DNA from: Isoetes taiwanensis
Lineage: Eukaryota > Streptophyta > Lycopodiopsida > Isoetales > Isoetaceae
Direction of reading: 5' to 3'
DNA length: 64,000 nucleotides
Assembly: GCA_021234155.1 (NCBI GenBank)
Contig: JAJEKV010000032.1
Location: forward strand, 10,546,099 to 10,610,098
Shown piece after piece: positions 56,822 to 64,000 of this stretch. A model generated the notes under the pieces. It saw only the letters and a list, made by a program, of their open reading frames with translations, made no database searches and had not been told where the DNA came from. Positions within the stretch are counted from its first letter, which is position 1; the number at the start of each line of letters is the position of its first letter. A program made the translations under genes and the position numbers.

Positions 56822-57211
56822 TTAAGCTTTCTTGTAACAGGTCTCCTCAATATGATTAATTTTATAACAATAATTACACCTGTCATGATCGGAATTATGA
56901 AAACAATCTACTGCAGAATGATTTATTTTACCACAATGAGGGCACGGAGCACGTGATATGCCACCACGACTTCTATCTCGACCAGAGTTATTGACAAAAC
57001 GTCTATCAATAGCAACATTGGCTAGTTCTAATGGCTTTTCACGGTCTTCAATTCGATGAGAATGATCAAATAAAGATAGGTATATATTATCAAAATCAGA
57101 CATGGCTTTTCCATGATGTTTCAATTTAACATTTTTATAGTTTTGATAAATCACATGGCTTTTCCATGATGTTTCAATTATAGGTTTTGATAAATCACAT
57201 AGCTTTTTCAT
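56822..57211 (-). pseudogene. Gag-like fragment with two CCHC zinc knuckles
   Basis: The minus-strand frame contains CPHCGKINHSAVDC and CNYCYKINHIEETC, two CX2CX4HX4C knuckles about 12 residues apart. Upstream are Arg-rich (SGRDRSRGGISR) and acidic stretches. This arrangement is typical of LTR retrotransposon Gag nucleocapsids, most like Ty1/copia in plants. The frame stops soon after the second knuckle. No protease, integrase or RT follows, so this is a remnant. Its N-terminal part is made of the tandem repeat at 57091-57450. Confidence 0.7.
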
Positions 57212-57450
57212 GATGTTTCAACTTAACCTTTTCATAGGTTTTGATAAATCACATGGCTTTTCCATGATGTTTCAATTTAACATTTTTATAGTTTTGATAA
57301 ATCACATGGCTTTTCCATGATGTTTCAATTATAGGTTTTGATAAATCACATAGCTTTTCATGATGTTTCAACTTAACCTTTTCATAGGTTTTGATAAATC
57401 ACATGGCTTTTCCATGATGTTTCAATTTAACCTCATGAATTTCTATGGTT
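57091..57450. repeat. Higher-order tandem repeat, 151-bp period
   Basis: GATAAATCACAT(G/A)GCTTTT starts at 57145, 57189, 57243, 57296, 57340 and 57393. The intervals of 44, 54, 53, 44 and 53 bp give a repeating three-unit pattern of about 151 bp. The first unit near 57091 is degenerate, and two more diverged units follow to about 57490. It overlaps the start of the Gag-like frame. Confidence 0.88.
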
Positions 57451-57490
57451 CTCAATAAATCACATGGTTTTCCATGATGTTTTGAAATAA

Positions 57491-59049
57491 CCTCATGACT
57501 TTTTATAATTTGCAAACACATGGGAATATCGCTCTATTGCTTTACATAACTTTTTGAAAAAGATAATTCATTTATCATGCATATACAACCTATATGAAGA
57601 GGTGTTTTATAAGCATGAATCACACTAATGTTTTAGTGCTTTTAGTGCTTGCGAAAATAAACAATCAACAAACTAACAAACCACATCTAGGTTAGTCCAA
57701 CAGTCTTAAAACATGATTAGTCACTAAAACATCAATAACTCAAAATATATTTATTCCTTTTTTACTGATTTTTATTGTTACAATATGGTATTTTGGTCGC
57801 GATTATTTGCCTTGGATTAATTTCGTGCTGCCACATGGCTGACAATTCCATTGCAGAATGGTAGTTGAGTCTACCATTCCGCATCTCCAATTTCTAGCCG
57901 GTTAACAATCCTTTGTTTCTTGCCGTCGTCTGTTTTTTGCCAGTTATTCCTCTGTTTCCAGTAGAGGCAAGCTGAATTTGACCTCTTGAGAAAGAAGGAT
58001 CAGAGCTTGAATCCGTAGGTTGAATCCATAGCCCTAATAGAACGACATCTTGCCATGAGCATCCTGCATGAATTTGCCACATTTGCCTTAAAAATCTGCA
58101 AAGAAGCTAAAATTTTGCTCTTTTCAATGCTTACCATGGCCGTAAACAGACCTCCGGCGGCCCTATCATATAGCACGAATGCGAAATGGCAAAAAATGGA
58201 GCTTGATCTCGCAGAGCTTTATAAGCTTCCCTGCGGTAAACTTATTTGCATCTTTGCAAAGGCCATATTGCTGTCTTAATGCAGACAAGTTTTCAAGCAT
58301 TCCCTTAAAGATGCAAAATATATTATCTACGGCCCAAACATCCTGCAAGAAAAGAAGGTTATGCAGTTTAAGAAGGGGCAAAAGGAGAGCAAATAAGCTT
58401 TCTACCTTGGCCGGAGAAAATCTTGATGCTTGTGCGAGTAAACCATGGTTCAAGAACTATCAAACTGCACAGAAACATACTGCAGATATGACAGGAATTT
58501 TGCACAAGCTCTAAGCCAGTTTTTCTTCTAAATCCAGGGCTTTCTGACACCGGAGGGCTAAGCTCCTCTAGAGCTTCGATCAGATCCCTGGTAAAAAGAT
58601 AAACATGTTGCTGCAGCCCCATTGTAGCAATTTTGCTCCAACGAGATCCACTAGATGCGTCCACGCAGAAAATGGCGTGTCCATGAAATCAACTGGATGG
58701 GTCTGCCAATTTTTTTCCAAATTTTTTTCTTTATGCTGACGCATCCAATTGGTCTCGTGGAAGTGCCGACCTTTACGCAGACGTGTCGAACAGTGTCACT
58801 GCAACAAAATACCTTCTTTTTTGCTACAACAGGATGCTTTAGACGTGTCCATAAGGACATGGTTGCGGCTGTGACTAGACGCGTCCACGTCAATTTCTGA
58901 CGACTTCCCCCCAACCATCTTTTTTAATTTGATATTGTGACCTGAAATATGTCCCAACTTTAAGAATCATACGGTGATATTATATTGGATTGTTGTACTA
59001 CTCAGGAAACGACAATATTTAATTGTTCCACTTTATATTTTTAGTGATT
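57491..59049. other. No gene recognised
   Basis: Overlapping frames on both strands around 58055-58664 have no recognisable domain. A cluster of GACGCGTCCA / TAGATGCGTCCACG-type words lies at 58650-58890, but no inverted terminal repeat could be established. Confidence 0.4.
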
Positions 59050-60360
59050 ATAGCGTATTTGTGAAGGTGGGGTAGATGCCGGCAAATGGTGCTCTGTGTT
59101 GTTTGACTTGCACTAGAGATCTTTAGGTTGTCAAAAAGTGGGTGAAGAAGCAATTGGGTGATGATCAAGACAATGTCCTTGACAAACTGATAAAGGATTT
59201 CCTAACAAAAGCTTCCTTCGAACTCTAAGGGGCGTGTCCGACGCTGAGACAAATTGTCTGCTGGATGAGATATTTGCAAGCAAATATTTTTGGAAAACTA
59301 ATACAGATTACACAGGTCATTTCAACTACAAGCAACGTGCATCGGACTTGAGAATCCTAAGTCTGATGGAGAGAGAGGTCCTACATCATGTGAACTCCAA
59401 AACAGAAGTTTAGCTTCCAAGATTTGTGTGGGACATATCCAGAGTTTACAGAAGAGCATTTGCTTCAAATTGCAGGATTGGATACTACTTATATTAGACA
59501 AAATATCAATAAAGACCATGTCCTGGTGAGTACTCTTCCTGCAGTCATGTTAGCCTGTGTTAACCACATCATACTGCCAAATGAAGATAAAGCCCATGTC
59601 CCTGAAAAAAAACCTAGTAAGGATGTGCACAAAAGATGGTATTTCGACTGCCATTGTGCATGAGCATGCTCACTGATGTATGTGGACATGTGAGCATTTA
59701 AATCAGATTGGAAGGTAGCTCAATTCTCGGAGTTGTATGGAAGGATCTTTAGAATGACGATAGCCAAAGTGTTTCACCTCTTAATGTTTCTCCTTCATAG
59801 TCAAATGCCCAATTGTCTCCATAGTTTATCACAGATCGGGAGAGGGGAGGGAAACACATTTATATTAGAACTTATGAGGAGCCCGGGTAGAACAAAAAGT
59901 GTGTAAAGCAACACCAATACTTTGTCACCGACATGCTCATTAATAGAAATGAGGCCAAGACGAGGAGACTCATAAGAAAATGTGGAAGGGATGTTCACTG
60001 CCAGAATGAAATATCACTGGATGTCAATAGATGCCGATCTGATCTTCCCGCCACAAATGAGAACGTCTTATGTCTACTACATTGTGGAGCAGCTTCTTTC
60101 CCAAGATGGATGCTTACTCAAGTTCTTTTCATGTGGCATGTTTTCTAGGGTTGCTTTGATCCAGGAGAAGAAGAGCATGGCTTTGGAATATGATGACAGA
60201 AGAACACGGTTTCCTACAAGCTTCTTCACGTACCTGGAGAAGCTACCTAGCGGTGCTCCAGAATTAGAAGCCAAGGAGGAAGAAAGAGGAGGGGGAAGAG
60301 GAAGTAGGGTAAGAAGAACCAAATTTTGAGAGGGAAGAACCATTTGGAATAGTCCCTGAC
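59050..60360 (+). other. Low-coding stretch upstream of the Harbinger genes
   Basis: Broken frames such as 59424-59663 (TYPEFTEEHLLQIAGLDTTY) and 59982-60329 look like decayed coding sequence, but I cannot assign them. They may belong to the 5' part of the Harbinger element or to another element. No terminal inverted repeat was found. Confidence 0.35.
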
Positions 60361-61095
60361 GTGCACGTCACAAAAAGTACATTAATACATGATAACCTAG
60401 ATGATGTATGCATCCAGTGGACTTGCAGAGGCTGCTGGGCGAGATCAAAGCAGGCACCACCTTTCTTAAAGGCAGCAAGCAGGAAGGAGAACGATGAAGG
60501 TGAGGGCCCCCGAGCTGAAAAAAATTGGCATTGTCGAGCGCGCACTTTCAAGTACCTCAAAGATGCAAGGAAAGAGCAATTCAAGGACATGGCTGACATT
60601 AGGAAGGTGCATCCTATCTTTATGGAGAACTTAATGCTTATATTTGCAAACAATGTCAGCGGATGTACAGAGAGCTGCAAGGAAAGTGAGAAGGAGACCC
60701 TTAATTTTCAAGGTGAAAACTATGCTGAGACATTGGACATGCTAAAGAGAGGTCATACCTATGCGGACAGAGTAAGAAGATGTATTCTTAATTTTGAGAG
60801 GGATGTGGCCGCCATAGAACAGCCTTTTCAAAAGCTAGATGCTTTGGATGACAGTTTGGATGTGTTGATGCCTCTAATGGATTGTTCATTTGTGGTAGGT
60901 AAATCCGTGTCACTGGTTGAAGATGAGCAAATGGATGATGCGTCCAACCTTGAGAATGGTTGCATGCACAACTCTCAAGAATTCAGCAAGATTGGCAGTA
61001 GAATGCATCACAAGCCATCCACGTACATTCTTGGTCCATTGAACGATGATCAGGATCTGAAAGATGACTTCAATGAGGTGTTGAGGAAAAACTAG
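60361..61095 (+). pseudogene. Harbinger-associated ORF (putative accessory protein), interrupted
   Basis: The 244-codon frame starts MHVTKSTLIHDNLDD and includes WTCRGCWARSKQAPPF, basic AEKNWHCRARTFKYLKDARK, and an acidic C-terminal half with RGHTYADRVRRCILNFERD and GPLNDDQDLKDDFNEV. PIF/Harbinger elements usually carry a second gene, a Myb/SANT-like DNA-binding protein that helps the transposase. Position suggests this role, but I cannot see a clear Myb motif. The frame ends at TAG after LRKN, yet coding-like sequence continues beyond (ECLVDYADKNNQKIHEK), so the stop is probably a mutation. Both copies of the 502-bp duplication share it, so it predates the duplication. Confidence 0.5.
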
Positions 61096-61689
61096 GAATG
61101 CTTAGTAGACTATGCTGATAAGAACAACCAGAAGATCCATGAGAAGACTGGCTACACTAAAATGGATACGGAAGACTGCCTAGAATTGTGAGAAGGAGAC
61201 CCTTAATTTTCAGGGTGAAAACTATGCCGAGACATTGGACATGCTAAAGAGAGGTCATACCTATGCGGACAGAGTAAGAAGATGTATTCTTAATTTTGAG
61301 AGGGATGTGGCCGCCATAGAACAGCCTTTTCAAAAGCTAGATGCTTTGAATGACAATTTGGATGTGTTGATGCCTCTAATGGGTTGTTCATTTGTGGTAG
61401 GTAAATCCGTGTCACTGGTTGAAGATGAGCAAATGGATGATGCGTCCAACCTTGAGAATGGTTGCATGCACAACTCTCAAGAATTCAGCAAGATTGGCAG
61501 TAGAATGCATCACAAGCCATCCACGTACATTCTTGGTCCATTGAACGATGATCAGGATCTGAAAGATGACTTCAATGAGGTGTTGAGGAAAAACTAGGAA
61601 CGCTTAGTAGACTATGCTGATAAGAACAACCAGAAGATCCATGAGAAGACTGGCTACACTAAAATGGATACGGAAGACTGCCTAGAATT
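60686..61689 (+). repeat. 502-bp near-perfect tandem duplication
   Basis: Unit 1 is 60686-61187 and unit 2 is 61188-61689. Both run from GTGAGAAGGAGACCC to GACTGCCTAGAATT. By eye I count about six differences, for example TCAAGG/TCAGGG, GCTGAG/GCCGAG, GATGACAGT/AATGACAAT and GGATTG/GGGTTG, so the duplication is recent. It doubles the C-terminal half of the accessory ORF and creates a second open frame at 61235-61597. Confidence 0.95.
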
Positions 61690-61933
61690 GGGTCAACAAT
61701 AGATAGATCGAGCAACTGCGGAAGTGACTAGTAATGCAGATGGGAATCATTTGTTTGTTAGAGCATCTCCATGAAATGTACAGGAAGAATAAGTAATAAA
61801 AAAATGGATTGACCTTAGACTAATCGCCATTGTGATTCTTCTAAGTTGGATGGATGCTAATGGATGTTAATATAAGAAATATACATTCTATTATAATAAG
61901 ATATTCTTTCGCTTTGTATCAATCGCTATTCCT

Positions 61934-63064
61934 ATGGCAATAGTGGATGAAGAAGATTTTCAAGAAGACAACACTAGTTTTCCATGTGCATCTTCTATCT
62001 TACTCTTGGCTGCAACATCTCGATTAAGAAGACCACCGAGAAGATTCTGGATTTGTCCAAGACAAACCACTCAATGGGATAACATTGACAATCATGCCTG
62101 GAATTGCTTTCCCTCATTCAAAGATGATATGTGGCATCAGTTTTACAGAATGGAGAGAGGTTCATTTCAGAAACTAGTTGGCCTTATTGTGCCATACCTG
62201 ATCAGACCAGGCCAGAAGGTCAGGCCCCCTGTGGATCCTAGAAAAGCAGTAGTTATGGTACTCTACTTTCTTGCTCATGGTGAGATGCCATTGCATGTTG
62301 GTCAAAGGTTTTATGTTGGAAAAGCCACAGTCCAAAAATATACCAAGAAGGTGACCTTAGTTTTAGCATCCAAGACCATGCTTTACAAAAAATTCATTGC
62401 CTTACCCTCGGGTCAGAGACTCCTTGATATCATGAAGGAATTTGAAGATGCCACAGGTTTGCCTAGTATTCTTGGTGTTGTTGATGGTTCTCACATTTTT
62501 TTGTACAATAGGACAAGATCTGTGCATGATTCCAATCAGTTCAAGAAGAGTCTATTGTATAAGAGGCTAGCATCAAAGCAGATTTTGCAAGAACCTACTG
62601 TCCAAATGACTGGAAAAAAGATTAACATGAGAGGTGAAATACTGGATGCAGATGTGACATTTACTATTTCACCAATGCTTTTAGGGGATTCAGCATATCC
62701 AAGCAGAAGGTTCTTGATGAAGGTATTTCCAGATGGCACGGGGGCTTCTGGCAGGTTCAACAAGAGGATTTGCAAGGGCAGAGTTTGTGTAGAGAATGGA
62801 TTTGGCATAGTAAAAGAGAAGTTCAGGATCCTCAAGGCTTTGCATATTGATGTTGGCAAGGCAGCCAAGATCATTCATGCAGCATGTGTTTTGTGGAATT
62901 TCTGCATTATGGAGGATCTAGAATTAGAGGTGTTGCCCTTAAAAGCAGAGTTGCCAGATATAAACTATTATGAAACTGAAGACATGAATAAGAAATTGAA
63001 GAAGGAAGGAGACTTGATAAGACATGCCATCTTCCAAAATAGGGATGGCAAAAACTTAGTTTGA
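61934..63064 (+). CDS. PIF/Harbinger DDE transposase, probable internal deletion
   Basis: This 376-codon frame is uninterrupted. The N-terminal part contains a helix-turn-helix-like block, AHGEMPLHVGQRFYVGKAT then VQKYTKKV (about 114-140), typical of the family. The catalytic residues of the DDE_Tnp_4 nuclease are visible: Asp184 in GVVDGSHIF, Asp252 in LLGDSAYP, and Glu287 in RVCVENGFGIVKEKFRIL. The D-E spacing of 35 is normal. Between Asp184 and the VHDS motif (197-200), only about 13 residues remain where relatives have roughly 45-50. The NRKGxxSxNxxxVCD segment and the strands around it are missing, which probably disables the RNase H fold. The protein would excise and insert the element with a TWA-type target site. 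It may be newly degenerate, because no stops have accumulated. Confidence 0.85.
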   Translation: MAIVDEEDFQEDNTSFPCASSILLLAATSRLRRPPRRFWICPRQTTQWDNIDNHAWNCFPSFKDDMWHQFYRMERGSFQKLVGLIVPYLIRPGQKVRPPVDPRKAVVMVLYFLAHGEMPLHVGQRFYVGKATVQKYTKKVTLVLASKTMLYKKFIALPSGQRLLDIMKEFEDATGLPSILGVVDGSHIFLYNRTRSVHDSNQFKKSLLYKRLASKQILQEPTVQMTGKKINMRGEILDADVTFTISPMLLGDSAYPSRRFLMKVFPDGTGASGRFNKRICKGRVCVENGFGIVKEKFRILKALHIDVGKAAKIIHAACVLWNFCIMEDLELEVLPLKAELPDINYYETEDMNKKLKKEGDLIRHAIFQNRDGKNLV

Positions 63065-64000
63065 TTCTTTTATTTATTTCAGGGAATTACTTACATCTGA
63101 ACTCAATGTAAATGTTATTCCATTTGTTGATATTAATAAATATCATATATCCCAATTCTGGTCCATTTTGTAATTTTAGTAATATCATTACAAATTTATT
63201 GTTTTACAGAATGCAGTTCAGATTCCAGATTGCAAAACAGAGCAAACCATGAAGTTCTTGAAGTTATATGAACTAAACAATGAATGAATAACTAAACCAT
63301 GAATGTGTTATTTATATGAATGAATAACTAAACCATGTTCACAGTTTGCAATCTTATAGCAGTTCACATTATTTCCTTGCTGGGTCCCATAGACCGACTG
63401 GTCTCCGTGGACGATAAAAGAATCTTCCTTCCTTCCTTCCTTCCTTTCAATATAATAACATTACAATAGTAGAGATTAGCATTCATTAACCATTAGAGAT
63501 CACAGATCATTACATCATAGACTAGAGAAGTACAAAAGATAATAAACAGAATATTTTTTATTAATATGAATTGTGTTACATGAACTCAATTCCAGTAGGC
63601 CTGTGATCCCTAAAATGCTAAAAATTACTCCTGAACACTACATGTCGTCAAAGCCTTCATCATTCTCATCTTCTTAATCTGTAAGAATCGTATTCAGCAA
63701 GCCATGAAGATGAAAACTACATTTTTGTGAAAAGGAAGACAACTTGAGTTAGGATTACATATTTTCGAGAAAATATCATGTATTAATATATCAGGGTTTA
63801 CAAAAAGACCATTTCTTCCTGGTCTAAGTACACAAAAGGCCAGTGGCCATTTCCATATCATATATTGTAATAAAAAACTTTCAACAAACAAAAAAGAAAA
63901 CAAACATCCGCTAAGTTAAGGAGTAGGCATAAGGAAAATGGCTTCTTCACATAAAAAAGCTACTCAGGGCAATTTTCACAGGTCACAGATGGGATTCGGA
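63065..64000. other. 3' flank of the Harbinger gene, nothing recognised
   Basis: AT-rich sequence with a (TTCC)n run at about 63427-63448. The right terminal inverted repeat of the Harbinger element was not identified and may lie beyond the window. Short minus-strand frames near 63694-63903 lack motifs. Confidence 0.45.

Noticed and set aside
58650-58900. Possible terminal inverted repeats built from GCGTCCACG-type words
   Set aside because: The words are scattered in both orientations with no consistent pairing, and no partner was found near the Harbinger right end.

Overview
This looks like nuclear DNA of a land plant, and it is dominated by transposable elements. The evidence is long (TA)n tracts, paired telo-box motifs (AACCCTAA), plant-type GT-AG exon fragments and several eukaryotic transposon classes. 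There is no bacterial-style operon structure. A seed-free plant with a large genome (fern, lycophyte or bryophyte) is my inference. It rests mainly on two Penelope-like retroelements (PLEs) that carry introns and an extra gene. No complete ordinary host gene was found; host-like coding pieces are scattered exons, several of them broken.

Layout. 1-1300 holds no recognisable gene. 1300-7290 (minus) is a decayed PLE with the order ORF1, intron, ORF2, reverse transcriptase (RT). 8485-17027 holds two members of a (TA)n-bounded repeat family with structured ends. 17811-25300 (plus) is a second, largely intact PLE with open ORF1, ORF2 and RT. A LINE fragment with a (TATC)n tail is nested inside it, and its 3' end is cut off at a (TA)n tract joined to another member of the (TA)-bounded family. 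25640-30850 holds low-coding DNA, a pair of ~180-bp repeats and a WD40-like exon. 30869-40247 and 40248-49370 are two adjacent, same-orientation intervals of about 9 kb with the family's end sequences. They contain minus-strand exons, including a USB1-like (U6 snRNA phosphodiesterase) piece, and they share a ~265-bp block. 49430-52120 holds further unrecognised exon-like segments. 53830-56106 is a 5'-truncated L1-type LINE with a poly(A) tail. 56822-57211 (minus) is a Gag-like zinc-knuckle fragment next to a higher-order tandem repeat. 60361-63064 is a PIF/Harbinger-type DNA transposon with a tandemly duplicated accessory ORF and a DDE transposase that appears to lack an internal block.

The most unusual items are the PLE pair and the (TA)-bounded family. 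The PLEs encode a conserved accessory protein of about 530 residues that I cannot place in any family, keep an intron at the same position in two diverged copies, and show no GIY-YIG endonuclease. The family has a right terminal module with three successive palindromes and a left-border hairpin with a conserved stem and variable loop. It can carry exon-like gene pieces. Both systems meet at (TA)n tracts.
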